Below, piece after piece: positions 12,368 through 24,235 of a stretch of 64,000 bases of DNA. The first letter of the stretch is position 1. Each line of letters begins with the position of its first letter. Origin of the DNA: Sclerodactyla briareus (Eukaryota > Echinodermata > Holothuroidea > Dendrochirotida > Sclerodactylidae). Made by a program: the position numbers and the translations under genes. The stretch lies in the NCBI GenBank assembly GCA_026419785.1, contig JAODTK010004065.1, forward strand, positions 1-64,000, read 5' to 3'. The notes beneath the pieces are model-generated. The model was not told where the DNA came from. It searched no databases and saw nothing but the letters and a program-made list of their open reading frames with translations.

Positions 12368-12670
12368 GAACGACTATAATCGAACGCAGGAGTGACGATC
12401 GGATCCAGATGTATGACTTCCATTCCATGGACGGTCAAACTGTTGCAGCTAGGTGTTTGTACTACTTGGCACTGCCCGGGGCCGCGGCATTTGCGCTGAC
12501 TGCCGTGTCGGAGAGGTGCCACCAGTACGTGAAGTACGAGTGCAACGGTGCAAACCTCTTCTCTGGAGGGGAGCCCCTGGCTGCTTGGTGGTCTCGGGGT
12601 AACCAGCCTATGGACAGCTGGGGTGGAGTGCCCATCAGTCTTCAGGGCTGCCAGTGCGCCTTGGACCAAG
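12368..12670 (+). CDS. Fibrinogen-related (CNTNAP-like) module copy 1, exon B
   Basis: Acceptor cttcccag and donor ccaag/gtgggg bound 303 bp that read without interruption: GTTIIERRSDDR, then RCLYYLALPGA, then the diagnostic VSERCHQYVKYECNGA, AAWWSRGNQPMDSWGG and GCQCALDQ. This matches the central part of CNTNAP-type fibrinogen modules (...S.HC.Q.I.YEC......WW..R.....YWGG....C.C). Six cysteines are available for disulphides, so an extracellular location is expected. It is one of the few domain exons with no frame break. I found no exon C for this copy. Confidence 0.9.
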
Positions 12671-15600
12671 GTGGGGCTTCATCATTTTTGGTTTGATGGC
12701 ATGGCTAATTTCATTCCGAATTTTAGAGCTCTTAAACAGTGTGTTAATGTTATCGATGGGTAATTGGATCCTGTCCCGAGTCCTATTAGGATTAAATCAT
12801 TCTCTGGTCTTACTGGCCCAATTAGATGTCCGATTCCCTTCTTAACTTATTGCTGCATGGCATACCCTCATACTGACATGGTTGTGTTGAATACAATAAT
12901 GTTTAAAGTGCCGTCATACATCATTCAAGTTCCATATAAACCTCTAAAAGAATATGAATAATAATGTACCCTTTTATATAGAGCTTCATACCATACGTAG
13001 TACAGTCTCAAAGCGCTGACGGCCATTACCCCCTAGTCAATGGTTACTTGTTCAGTCCTCAACCATAGGGCACAACTTAGAGCCATACACCCCTGGCAAT
13101 CACCAATGGTTGCTCACCCCCCCCCACACAACATGTCCTGATTGACATTTCATAAGCTGGCTGCCATAATCAGCAAGGGTGATTACAAGGAACCTCTAGA
13201 AGTTCCTTATAACGCCTATGTAGGAGAGGCAACAGAGAAAAAGGCGCCTGCCACAGGGCGAAACCAGAAGGCAAACCACCGGTTGGTGATTCGAAATGGG
13301 GAACCTTTCGATCACATCCTAAGCTCTCGGATGAGCCAATCGATATCAAGAGAAGTTGGGAAAAAAAAACTTTTTTTGGGGGGTGGAAGGCTGTATCAAA
13401 AGTGTGGTGGAAGAGCGAAGATGTCACTGCTTGATTTCGGCAATTCCCCAGAGCAGTGGTTATGGACAGAGGTCCCACTACAAGCACACAGGGTTGGTGA
13501 GGGGGTAGGGGGCAATGCATTGTTGTAGCTAAGGTGGGTCGGGGAAAACAGAGTTCAAGGGAAAAGGGAATATATGAGGGGACATACATGGTGGGTGTCT
13601 AAATATAATGAAAGATGGTGCGGCGTCAACCGTTGCAATCCTTGGGTTGCCAGTGCCTAGGTGCTGCCAGTCATAGGTAATCCCTTTCAGTGCGATAGGT
13701 AGTCTCTTTCAGTGTATTGTAATTTTATCCCTTCCACCCTCCAACCCATATGCACAGTTAGTAGAAATTCGGAACAGGATGCGCATACTTTACTACTAGA
13801 TTATAACATTTGGGCCTCGTCAGACGACAAGGAGCTTGACACAGGAATTTAAGGGGACTGTTATTGAGATTTGTTTTAAAAAAATTGGGCATGATCTTAT
13901 CAGCCTCCTAAATTGGCAGTTCCCTGTATGCCTAAGGAGCACTCGGGTGACCTCCGCAACTGTCAGGGTCCTATAAAGTCGTGTTTCTCTGTTCTTCCTA
14001 AGCATTTGCAGCCAACATAACTCTGCACTGTGGCCGGTGACAATCCAAAACGGCGTCGACGAGGGTATCCTCACAGATCTTAACTTCCTCCCTGTTTCTT
14101 CTGGATTTGAGAGCCCGATGGTCTCCGGGGGCAAGCGAGGATACTTCACACAACCGTTGACTCTATGCAGTGCGTTGGGGACAAAAGTCTGAGTTGCAAC
14201 ATTTCTTACATGCTTTCTTACATGCCCATAATTCTTAATTCCTTTTTGTGACGTGGGTTTGAAGGGCAAGTGAGTTGTACAGTTGATTCTCATGATGGTG
14301 ATTGATCAATGAATTTCCTTCTTCCTCCAATCTGAACAGTGCTGTGATTTTGTCATGATATTTCTTAGCAACAAGCCTGTGGCTCTCCCATTGAACCAAT
14401 GAAGTGCCTAAAAGTCATAACATGGTGTATCCGAGTTTCTCCGCCTCTTGGGCGATCAGTTGACTTCCCTTTGACTGATTCAAGAGCCACAATGTTTCCT
14501 TGTACTGTCAAATCTATGAACTCTCGTGTAGAATATCAGTCAATTTTTGTTTAATCATCTCTGTGTTTATGGAGATTAATCATCAGAGGTTTCCTTTTTC
14601 GTTTAGTGTGATTTTTAATTCCTTTTCCAAGGGCAAACCAATTTATGTGGTAATGCTGACATACATGCATGTGTGTGGTGTGTGCTTGTATGTGTGTTTC
14701 TATCAACCCCTTTGCTGGAAAGAATAACTGTACAATGGCAAAACGAAGAGTACTCCATGCGTGGCACATAGGTCTGCAGTATGGGGCAGAGTCCCTATTG
14801 GGTTTGGCATCAAATATCCTTCCTAGAATTTGCATAAAAATCTTCCACGCCCATGTCAGAGATTTGGCTTAATACATCTTTTGCGCCATCACTCCAATAC
14901 GCTTCTCAGTTTGGGTTCCGTACACTATTCCCAGTAAGATAAATTATGATAATATTCATTCCAGATCTGGTAGATTTGTCTTAGGTTGCTACCAGCGCAC
15001 CAAGAGTATAAGAGACTTTGTCTCTTTTCCCTGAATTGGGGGCATTTCACTTGAGCATAGAAGAGACTCAGTGGATTTTGTCACCTTCATACAATCCTTC
15101 ATTCATATTAGCTATCGCCTCAGAATGTCTTTATTCCACACACTAGCTATCATAGGTCCAAACCCCCATCCCTTTACGTATATCTTTGCCGTGTGGAACC
15201 CTTCCTAAATGGAACAGCTCCGTCCATATATCAGGTAGCGAGACGCTTTCAAGAGGGCAGTTTATCCTGTTGCTGAACCATGCCTATCCTATTTGCTGAG
15301 CCCAGAGATGGTGGGAGAGTTTTCATACCATGTAGACCTGATGTATTTATAGGACCTTAGCGACGGCCACTATGGCAGGGAAAATTACTGTACAGTGTTG
15401 GCATTCGTGTTCAGTGTTCAGTGTCCATGTAGCTTGATACAATGACTCAACTCAGGTTGATGACATTCTGCTCTCCTGACCTGACAATGTTAATGCATTT
15501 CCCAGTTGAGTTTTGAAGACAAGACATTGTAAGAAGGGCCTTGGATACTACCCACCTAAGTCCATTCAAGGGAGTATTTTCCATTCTGGAGTGTGTGTCC

Positions 15601-16058
15601 CAGCCTATAATCTAGAGTTTGTGGTTTTTTATTCAGCTCATAATCTACCCCTGTGTTGGCAGGTGGGGGTGGGAGTGGGGGTGGGGGGGATGAGCATTTG
15701 GCATGTTACCTTTTTCAAGTCATTTTTCCTATACCTTTGCAAGGCTCAAAAGTCCTGCCTCATCATATGTCCTTGTTCATTGAACAATATCCATGTCAGC
15801 ACCCTTACTGAACTTGCCTTAATCCATCCTTTGCAGGCTGATGGGAACAAACAACTCCCCTGATCATGAATACATAAGCTTAATGGCAAATTTTAAATTT
15901 TTAATAATATTCAACAAGTGAGATGATGGCAGTAAGGAACTGATTGCTGTTGTGTGTCAGTTATTGCCATGCTCGGGTCTCAGATTACACACCTCTGCAG
16001 AATGAGATGCCTCTTACTGACATGCACATATACTACTTACTACTTCCTCTCCTTCTAG
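12671..16058 (+). other. Long intron; no exon C of copy 1 found
   Basis: Copies 2 and 3 have an exon beginning with a C-N-C-D motif at the equivalent position, but I could not find one here. A 157-codon minus-strand open frame at 13820-14293 is basic and has no recognised motif; I do not call it a gene. G- and C-tracts occur near 13370-13384 and 15663-15690. The C exon may be lost, strongly diverged or disrupted by indels. Confidence 0.4.
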
Positions 16059-16105
16059 TCCAGATCATCAGGACACAGAGTTCATCAGGCACCTGGAGGA
16101 GACGG
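16059..16105 (+). CDS. Small linker exon after module copy 1 (47 bp)
   Basis: Acceptor ccttctag and a strong donor (gacgg/gtaagt) bound 47 bp reading PDHQDTEFIRHLEETG. It sits where copies 2 and 3 have 35-bp linker exons; 47 and 35 leave the same remainder modulo 3, so the intron phases agree. Position, phase and splice quality support it; sequence similarity between linkers is weak. Confidence 0.5.
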
Positions 16106-17814
16106 GTAAGTGTCCTCTGTTAGTTCTCAACAACCTAAACTGAACCATGAAACGCAGGATAATAACTGATATTTAGTAAGTAGACTTACATCGCGCAATA
16201 TCCAGCTAACATCTGATCAAGGTGCTTTTTACAACATCACCCCTGCCCATTGGTACGCACTCCGATAATCTTGGAGAGTATGTGGCTGCAGCTATATCAG
16301 TGCTGATTGTACTCAAGGATCCTCACAGGTTTCCCACTCATACACCTGGTTGGAGGAAACAGTTTTAGAATTAATGCCTTACTTGGACTCGGACCCACAA
16401 ACTCTTTTGATTAAGAGTTTGGAAGTATGACTGCTAGGCTTCCTGACCGCTGGTCACTCAAGCTATAATTAATTTATACCGTATCCCATCTAAATAACGC
16501 CCCTCTCCCATGAGCGCCCTCTTAACTTTTTTGAGATGGCTACAACCTAGCCCTGCCCATGACCTAGAGACCTACAGAACAGATGAATAGTTGAGACAAA
16601 CGCCCATATGTCCTGTTCGATGTTGTAGTTTGGCTGTGTGTTTCAGTTAAAGGCCACTGGTCATGTAGAAGATTTGCTTGAAACTAGCGCAGGTGAACAG
16701 AGGGCATATCAAAAAACCCACACAACCAAACCCCCACCGCCCAAATTGTAGGTTCTCTAGCATGTTCCGATCGGTCGTGAGATAGTTTCAATTATTCACG
16801 TTTGAAAATTTGGGACATCTATGACCTCATGCTTTAAACCGTGCAGCAGGGCCGTACCATCGACCCACAACACATCAATGAATTTCTGCCTTTTGCGTCA
16901 TGTTGATTCTTTAATATTTTGTGAACGATTTGGTAGGTTTCTATTCGGATCCCATCTCTAGTTGATTGTACAGATTTTTTAGAAGTACAAATGTTTTTTA
17001 ACATTGACTTAGTATAATAGGAGAAACTGTTGCTCCCTCCATGATGTCACAGGGCAAATTTTGCAATGGCTGATTGTGCTGTTCACTCGAATCGGTTGAA
17101 ATTTGGTATGGGGTTTTGACTGTCATAATGTAATAAACAGAAGGTACAAAAAATCGGATGTTCGATTTACACGACCATTGGCTTCTAAGTCGGTGAGGGA
17201 GCCAGCATTCTCTGCAGGATAATTATGCAGGAACCACTAGTTAAATTTCCAGGTGTGTCATTCGCGCCTTCCCAGCAGACACACACGCATTTCCCTATCA
17301 ATATTTCCTGCAGTCGCGACGACCCGTGGCCGCTAGGCTTCACGCCTATTTGTATTTATTTGAGTTACTCTGAATCGCAACCCCCCCCCACAGCACCCCC
17401 CCCCCCCCCCATCCCGGCAGGTTTCAGAAGGTATACGGTAACCAAAGTGTTACCATGCAGTAATAGTGAAGCTCAATATTACCATCAGAAACTCATGAAA
17501 TAATGAGCCCCCCCCCCCAAGTATGGAGAGCCGTTGGTGGATTATCCCATTATTCAACACCCTTAACATCAGCTAGACAATCATGTTCACATTTTCTGCA
17601 TGAACAGACCTAGCCACCTGAATGGAGTGATATTTCCACTTTATTCTAGGGCAACTGGCGAATTGGTTTGAACCAGGTTTAAACAAGTGATTATAGCATG
17701 AGTTGAAGGTGTTATACAATGAGGATGCCACATGTTCTCTATTGGGTCCATATCAGCGCCCATGCAATTTAGCCACCGTTTTGGTTATGAGCTCTCTGTA
17801 TATATTTTTCGCAG
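16106..17814 (+). other. Intron between modules 1 and 2
   Basis: Contains a dispersed repeat at about 16985-17190 ('tgatgtcacagggcaaattttgc', 'ggttgaaatttggtatgggg'), shared with 46360-46680. C-tracts lie at 17381-17411 and 17506-17518. No exon is recognised. Confidence 0.45.
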
Positions 17815-17937
17815 TGATGAAGTCTTGCGCCGAGTACAAGGAGGCCGGTCTGCTCACAGGCGACACCATACGGATGATCGACCCAGACGGTGAAGATGGC
17901 CTACTGACTCCATTTACAGTCCAGTGCAACGAAGCAG
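17815..17937 (+). CDS. Fibrinogen-related module copy 2, exon A
   Basis: Acceptor tttttcgcag and donor gaagcag/gtacgt bound 123 bp in one open frame: MKSCAEYKEAGLLTGDTIR, MIDPDGEDG, TPFTVQC. It is the clean copy of the A exon and follows the family pattern SC.EY..AG.......MIDPDG....PF.V.C. Its end phase fits exon B at 18903 to give N-E-A-G-D-T-I-I-H-H-D, the typical junction of this domain. Confidence 0.92.
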
Positions 17938-18902
17938 GTACGTGTTAATACTGCCAGGGGCCTAATAGTAACATTGAAGTGTTTACAAGACTAGGCCAGG
18001 GCTATGTTAATCTTTCGTGATTGTAGGCCTACCCATCCGCACTTGCCAGGTTCCCTGGTGACAGCTTCTGAACAGTTTGTGAAACAACCAAATTCTTTAT
18101 GTGGTGGCTTTTTTAATCAGTTAGAAGAACATCTGGGATCATAGGCTTGTGTGATACTACTCCCCACCCGTACACTTCAGGGACCCTATCACCACTTTGT
18201 AATCAAATTGGGTAATCTATGAAAAAAAAAACAAGCTGGGTAGCATGGGGTAGATTGAATGGTACCTGTTATGTTATGTTATTTCAAATGGAAGTTGAGT
18301 GGACAGGGTATATACAGGTTGCTGTCTTCAATCCTTTGATGTAGTTGTAGGTCAGGTCCCTGTCTCTTTTTTAGTTCTGTGAAGAGTGTGAATTATGCCT
18401 TACAATATGAATATAAAAACTGTGGACTGTGGGTTAGGGTTTATGTCGTGATGTTCCTATCTCAAGCTATAGTTTTTTGTGTTACGCTATAATTGTAAAT
18501 GTAAAAGAGCTACTGTTATCACATCACTCCTGCCACTCACTCCCCCCCACTCATCACTCACTCACTCACTCACTCACCTCACTCACTCACTCACTCACTC
18601 ACTCACTCACTCACTTCACTCACTCACTCACTCAATCAATCAATTTATTGCGCAAGTCGCCCTAAACCCTTGGAAGGTATCCTGTAATCGAAGCTGCCCA
18701 CCATGAACCTGAACGTAGTCCAAGTGACGGGCCCCCATGGCCCACTCGGTGAACATACCTTGTATGATATGCATCAATTCTCCCAGTTTCTACAATAACA
18801 TCTTCGTCAATCATAAATAGCATTATTCCTCATATTTTTTTTCCGGATATAATAGCTCCTGATAAAACTGCTAACCAATCACCTGATCTGGTTAACTATC
18901 AG
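17938..18902 (+). other. Intron of module copy 2 with CACT microsatellite
   Basis: Contains the (CACT)n tract at 18539-18640 and an A-tract at 18222-18231. No coding content. Confidence 0.5.
18539..18640 (+). repeat. (CACT)n microsatellite
   Basis: About 25 tetramers of CACT/ACTC with two interruptions (cacctcac, acttcact), followed by a short CAAT run. The Ser/Leu/Thr/His-rich reading frames across it are artefacts. Confidence 0.95.
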
Positions 18903-19183
18903 GTGACACCATCATTCACCACGACTAGAGGAGGTGGTGTTGATCGAGCCGATACCACTGAAGCCCTTCCACCAGTCGGTCAACTACTTCTCGGACCCAG
19001 AGCACATCCGGAAGCTGAAGATGGTCTCTGAGAGATGCTCCCAGCACATCAACGTCACCTGCAACCGGATGCCAATCTGGTCTGGGAACGAGCGAACGGC
19101 GGGTGGACGGTCCTGGACGTCAAAAGGAGTCCCCGCGGGGGAGGTGTCCCTCCCAATCGTATGGATTGCTGTGACAAATGCAT
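18903..19183 (+). CDS. Fibrinogen-related module copy 2, exon B (frameshifted)
   Basis: The acceptor is aactatcag and the donor gcat/gtgagg. After GDTIIHHD the frame meets TAG; shifting one base restores EEVVLIEPIPLKPFHQSV, then VSERCSQHINVTCNRM, aligned with VSERCHQYVKYECNGA of copy 1. A further shift near the end gives NRMDCCDKCM at the position of the C-x-C pair of copy 1. The double disruption either marks a pseudogene or is assembly error. The domain assignment does not depend on which. Confidence 0.82.
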
Positions 19184-20528
19184 GTGAGGTTCTCCAGAAA
19201 ACCATAGCCTCAGTCGTCTTCCTCATCCATTTTTTTTCTCGCAGATTAGAACATTGACAGAGTTTTATCTTTATTTCACATTCTCTGGGTTTAGGAAGCC
19301 AAGGAGGGCTTATAAAGGAACTCTGGCCATATTGATCGTGGATGTCACCAGCATAACTCATAACTCTCCTTTTACCCACCTACCCCCCCCTCCCCTCTTG
19401 ACTGTGCTTTCGGATGATAATGAGGCAGGAGTGTACCAATCACGCCTTCCCCGACCTAACTCAATTATGTCCCCTTCATAAAGGATTTGATCATGTATAA
19501 TCCAGGACCTAACCGCTCACAGTCCGACCAACGATACTCATTGCAAATATCTGGTAACAATCCAGTAACCCTAAAAAATCCACAGCGGGAAGATAAAGTG
19601 GATACCAAGATCTCGCCCATAGCAACTGCAGGTACTGGCACCTAGGGAAAAAGGTCCGGTGACATGGCTGAGCTTTCAAACCCGAATTGTTTGCTGGGAA
19701 GTGTCTGATACCACTCTAAGGTATTGGGCAGGTCTTACCGGGCTGGTTTCACCTGTGGGCGGAGGTGAGTATGTGCAAGGAAACCCCCTCCCCCACCCCC
19801 CTGATATGGTTACAGCATCTGAACTGCTGATGGGAGGAAGGGAAGTTAGGGCCACATACTTCGTTGCGAGGGCCCATGATCTAGTACTAGCCTACCTGCT
19901 CTATACCACAAGATCAGTGCTGGGCATATATTACCTCCGCAGTGCAAACACCAGTAATCAATTTCAGCTCAGTGGTTTTTGTGACGCACAGCAGCCAGAA
20001 ATAACTGCTCCGATGAGTTTGTGCCCAACCAAGCTTTCCTGTCCTGGTGGCCGATCAGATTCTTCCAGCCTAAAACAATGCATGCCCTGTCCAGGATTGT
20101 GTTAAGGGTACAACAGACAAGTAGACCCACGTTGGCTCAAATGGAGTCACAGAGTTCAATTACTAGTCGTTCATTCCAAAATATGGCATATCCATCAGCA
20201 TGTGAAAAAGGAAACAAATACCAGTAGGCCATGACTAAACCAGGCAAGTGAACAGTGCTTATACATGGACTGTCGGGTCCAACTTGGACAGAATTGTATC
20301 AAAAGACTTTTTTCCAGTTGGTGTTTTTCAGAAAAGACCATAGTCAAGGATGCTCATGATTATACACTCTGACAATTAACCTCCCACTATTATATCAGTA
20401 ACAGACATTAATACAAATGCAGAGGGGGGGGGGAGGGGGCAGGATCATCCTAAGGTAGCCTTATCAGAGAATGTGTTGTTGATAATAATGATTTTACTTT
20501 TTACTTTTTTCTTCATATCTTCAATCAG
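19184..20528 (+). other. Intron of module copy 2
   Basis: Contains a probable minus-strand tRNA-derived SINE fragment near 19670-19735 (tgataccactctaag...), related to one at 34480-34560. A G-tract lies at 20423-20437. Open frames at 18984-19379 (-) and 19659-20105 (+) show no domain and overlap repeats or the exon antisense. Confidence 0.4.
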
Positions 20529-20714
20529 CGTGCCGTGGGGGTGCCTCCCACAGATGCAACTGTGATGCAGGCTGTCCATCCATTAACTGATGGGGGGTAC
20601 ATCATTGAAGAGGGCAACGATGTGACAAGTGGGAGGCTTACCATTCTTCATGTGGACTTCAACCAATGTTTGGAGGTCATTCGACTCTCTCACTTGGACC
20701 ACTGGTCTGCTCCG
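20529..20714 (+). CDS. Fibrinogen-related module copy 2, exon C (frameshifted)
   Basis: Acceptor cttcaatcag and donor gctccg/gtaatc bound 186 bp. Reading with frame changes gives CRGGASHRCNCDAGCPS, then DGGYIIEEGN, VDFNQ and finally TLSLGPLVCSG. This follows the end of CNTNAP-type modules (C.CD.....D.G.I....LPV..........YTLGPL.C.G). At least two single-base shifts are needed. The exon ends in phase 1, as does exon C of copy 3. Confidence 0.82.
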
Positions 20715-22077
20715 GTAATCATTAGAAACGACTAATCTGATTCATTAACTGTGGCATTGTCCCCCTTTGACCCTTTGAGTCACCGAGGTAACACTTCATT
20801 GCGTTGAATGATGCTCTTTGGGGCATGACTGCTGCGTGATTGCGCACATCAACCATGTGGCTACCCCGACTGAATCCTGATTTAAATTTGGAAAGAATGA
20901 AAAACTATGGGGTTGGGCATTGCTGAGCATGTTGGTTGAAGTGCTTTTGCGCATTCACCAAGTGGTTGGCACAGTTGGTAGAGTGTCGGCTTTCCACCCG
21001 GGTTCGATTCCTGGTTGGGTCATACCGAAGACTTTGAAAAATGGCACCTGTTGGCTTCACAACTGGACACTCAGCACCAGCCACCAGGGCTTGGAGCAGA
21101 GACCAACCGTATGTGTAGCGCCATTTGCGATTTGCCATCTGCGTGTGACTACCCCCACATTGAGGCACCGCCAAACGAGGCATGCCTTATTCCGTGTATC
21201 TGGTTCTGCACCCGTCTGCACCTCCGCTGGGCCTTGAGAGGTAGTTTCATCTCCTGCTCACAGTATACCATAACACAAGGGTGATGATCATACTGTCCTG
21301 GTGGAGTTGTATTTGGACATATAATGTGACTCTTTTGTTGGAAAGCAGGTGTACACCCAGCAATCATTTGGTGAATTCCTTTGATGACTCAATTTGATGA
21401 AGTCAATTCTGAGGGGGCAATGGTGCCTTTGCTGAGTGTGTCAAAGCTCCACTGTGATGTCAAGTGATTAGGAAATCAATTCATCCTGATTCCAGGACTC
21501 TGCCAATTTGTGTGATTCATGGATAGGTATTGGCAAGTAGTCACCTTCATTTTAGAACAAGTGCCTAGAGATAGCTGGCATGGCCTGGAGGGAGGGAGGG
21601 ATGTGAGAACTTCTCTAAATTAGGTCAATGGGAAACAAGTACTTCTCAAAACCCGTTAACAATGAATTCTAATCGTCATCTGAATAAAAGGCTTACAAAA
21701 TCGTTTGCAGGATATGAACAAGAAAATTTCATTAATGTCGGTTACATAGCACTCCGTCTTTCTGCTTCGGCTATCGAGGTGCATATTGCAGCATTACTGT
21801 CCTAGGTCCATGGGATTACATCTTGTATGGCCAATGGAATGTGGTTAGAAGATCTAAAATCACCGGACCAAACGGAATGCAGCCTTTGCTCCTTTTATTA
21901 GTTAGTCCTCACTTGAGAAGAATTGAACTGTGAGAGAAGAAGCAGAACTTCCACAATTTAGTGTTGAGAGAAACCATATAGTATTAATTTATTTTGGAAG
22001 GTTCAAAATTGATGCACAGACAATGCTATCTAATTCTGTAACTGACAAATGCTCATTTGGTTTTTGTCCACTTACAG
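20715..22077 (+). other. Intron with tRNA-derived SINE
   Basis: Apart from the SINE at about 20950-21240, this is unique-looking intronic sequence. No exon is recognised. Confidence 0.45.
20950..21240 (+). mobile_element. tRNA-derived SINE
   Basis: A promoter-like A box (ggcacagttggtagagtgtc) is followed about 30 bases on by a B box (gggttcgattcctgg), spaced as in a tRNA gene, then a ~200-bp non-tRNA body (gacactcagcaccagccacc...). A second copy with the same head (acagttggtagagtgtcggc) is at 29865. The body resembles 24440-24545. No clear 3' tail was delimited. Confidence 0.7.
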
Positions 22078-22112
22078 GTAGAACGGGATGTCCAAGGACA
22101 TGGAGACGCCTG
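22078..22112 (+). CDS. 35-bp linker exon after module copy 2
   Basis: Acceptor ccacttacag and a strong donor (cgcctg/gtaagt) bound exactly 35 bp. Joined in phase to exon C it continues as G-R-T-G-C-P-R-T-W-R-R-L. The linker of copy 3 (26416-26450) is also 35 bp with the same phase and starts G-K-T. Identical length, phase and position make this a credible micro-exon. Confidence 0.6.
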
Positions 22113-23026
22113 GTAAGTACTCAATTCCTTCTCTTGTTTGGTCAGCAGGCAGGCTTTTGTTCTGAAAATCTTGTTTAAGGTTTCCCCAAGCCTACTAGTC
22201 TACTGGGTCATCTCTGACAGTGGCACAAAGGCCGCAAGGGGTATGGTGACTGGAGCCCCCCTCCCCCAGTTAAGGCTCCTTACTGCCCCCCCCCCCCTCG
22301 TTTTCCATTACATACAGTGTAGGGCCTCAAAATCAGTTGAAATTCTGTCCATAACCTTCTGAACTTTTGCACCCATTAACCCCATCTGTCCCCTGAATGG
22401 AAAATGTGGCCACAGAACTGATCCTATTAATTCCCCTCCGGCAGGGGAGGCAGTCAAATTGGAATGCATTGATAACCCAACTAGGTAGGCTCTCCAATCC
22501 AGTTTGTTTCAATAATTACCTTCACCCCCCCCCCACCCCCCCCTCTCGCCAGTTACTATGTCTCATGATTTTTCATGCGGTGTATCCACTGGTAATCGTA
22601 TTTAGGAGGAGACTGCTTTCCAGACATTGAGTAGTTGTGGCCATGGCTACAGCCGTGCCTCAGCAGCCATATCATGGTGGAACCAAGAGAAACTTCCCCA
22701 TTTTTGACTCCAGTAGAAGTCAGGAAAATGACTTTATAAACGCTTTTCAAAGTGACATTCATGTCTTGTGTCCCTAGGAAGGAAAAATTATACTCCTGAT
22801 GATTGTCATGGCGGTGAATGGTTCTTGGGTTTTAAAACATTATATCAGGCCGAAATGTCACAAATCCTGTAAGAGGCAGTACATGCCCAACATTCCTGCT
22901 CTGCTTAGATTTGATGCTGCTTGCTTTGCAAATTAGAAAACTCATTTGTGAAGAATTCACAATGCTAAAAAAAAAGGGAGAACCCTAGAATTTACACGGA
23001 ATTCCTGATTTTGGTGGTTGTTCCAG
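22113..23026 (+). other. Intron between modules 2 and 3
   Basis: C-tracts at 22288-22298 and 22524-22545; otherwise nothing recognised. Confidence 0.4.
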
Positions 23027-23155
23027 TGTTGAAGACTTGTGAAGATTGAAGGCTTCAGGGCAGATCTACAGTGGGACCTAATGATTGATCCATACGGGGG
23101 CGCCCCAAGAAAGGCGTTGAAAACCGTTTCGAGTCTACGGTCGATATGAACAGCG
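23027..23155 (+). CDS. Fibrinogen-related module copy 3, exon A (frameshifted)
   Basis: Acceptor ttgttccag and donor cagcg/gtagtc bound 129 bp. It begins like the other copies (LKTCED, compare MKSCAE), then needs shifts to read LMIDPYGGAP and KPFRVYGRYEQR. That matches MIDPDG....PF.V.C, but the expected cysteine after V is not visible here (V-Y-G). At least two frame changes are needed. Length and splice phase match copies 1 and 2. Confidence 0.75.
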
Positions 23156-23933
23156 GTAGTCTTCATCTGCATCCAAGTCATTTTTTCCGCCTAGTTTCTC
23201 AGAGGAGAGTATCCTCATGACTGCTTAGGGGTCCACTTCTCAGCTGGAATGAATCTATGGGGGGGGGGTGGATAGACACTGTGGATTCCGCCATCTCTTG
23301 TGTAATAGTCTCCAGAACCTATTGAGACTGTGATACTGGCATGTAAGAGCATGCTCCTAACACTGCCATCAACATCCCCAGATGATGCAGAGTGCAGCTG
23401 TCCACGTGGCCCACGTTCCCCGCACAAGAAGCGAGTAGATGGGTGGCAGTTTTGGGCATAATGTTGACATCATCTGACTAATAGCATGTAGAGTAGATGA
23501 CCCAGTACCCACAACTTGGAGAAAGACACTTGAGTGCTACAAAAGTTGTTACGAGATATTTGCAATAAGTCTTGTCTGTCGTCTATGAGCACGTCACATT
23601 GAACTAGCACTCCCGCGCCTCTTCCGCGCCTCCCAATTTCCAGAAAGTGTCGAGTCTGAAGTTCACCGATAGTCCTTTCAGATGGTGACGTAGAATGGCT
23701 GTCCCGGGAGCATGTTGGAATTGATTACAATACACCCCTTCCTCTATATTCATATGATCACTATTTGAAAGAAATGGCAATTTATTGCTGGTGCTCATCA
23801 CGATCAATAGGGCCAGGGTTTCTTGATATTAAGAATTGAAAATTTTCTCTCCCCCCCCCTCAACTTTAAACCCCCCCCCACCCTCTTTTTCTTAACCACT
23901 TGAATTTCCAACTTCCCTTCTTCTCCCATTGAG
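23156..23933 (+). other. Intron of module copy 3
   Basis: G-tract at 23260-23268 and C-tracts at 23851-23860 and 23872-23881. No coding content seen. Confidence 0.4.
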
Positions 23934-24235
23934 GGCTGACACGGTTAATCCCGCTGAACGCAGAGCGGGTCCTGATCGCAGGCCACGAGGACGCCCAGGG
24001 TCCTCCCAGCATCCAGATAGGTACTGGCAGGGGGAGGTTAGTACCCCCAGCGGGCCCTCCTCGTCTCGCCTCGGACCCTGTCACCGACGGTGAAGTACGA
24101 CTGCTTCGGCTCGGTGATCTTTTTGACTCCCACGGCAACTACCAGCCCTACGCCTGGTGGCTGAACCGCATACGGTATCCGCCGCTACTACTGGACGGAC
24201 AAGCTCTAGCCCACGGCCCAGGGTGCTCCTGCGGG
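23934..24235 (+). CDS. Fibrinogen-related module copy 3, exon B (frameshifted)
   Basis: A GC-rich block beginning at an AG (cccattgag) and ending near a donor (ctgcggg/gtgaca). With frame changes it reads NAERVLIAGHEDAQGP, then TVKYDCFGS, YQPYAWWLNR and PGCSCGVTG. These match YECNGA, AAWWSRG and GCQCAL of copy 1. An in-frame TAG (ctctag) near 24209 and at least two frame shifts interrupt it. The 5' boundary is less certain than for copies 1 and 2. Confidence 0.75.

Noticed and set aside
13820-14293. 157-codon minus-strand open frame, among the longest in the window
   Set aside because: No recognisable domain, no supporting splice or promoter context, and it lies inside an intron of the + strand gene. 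A frame of this length is possible by chance in 64 kb.
18477-18706. Ser/Leu/Thr/His-rich open frames
   Set aside because: They are translations of the CACT microsatellite.
20955-21030. A functional tRNA gene
   Set aside because: A and B boxes are present, but no complete cloverleaf could be formed, and the head is repeated at 29865 followed by a related body, as expected of a SINE.
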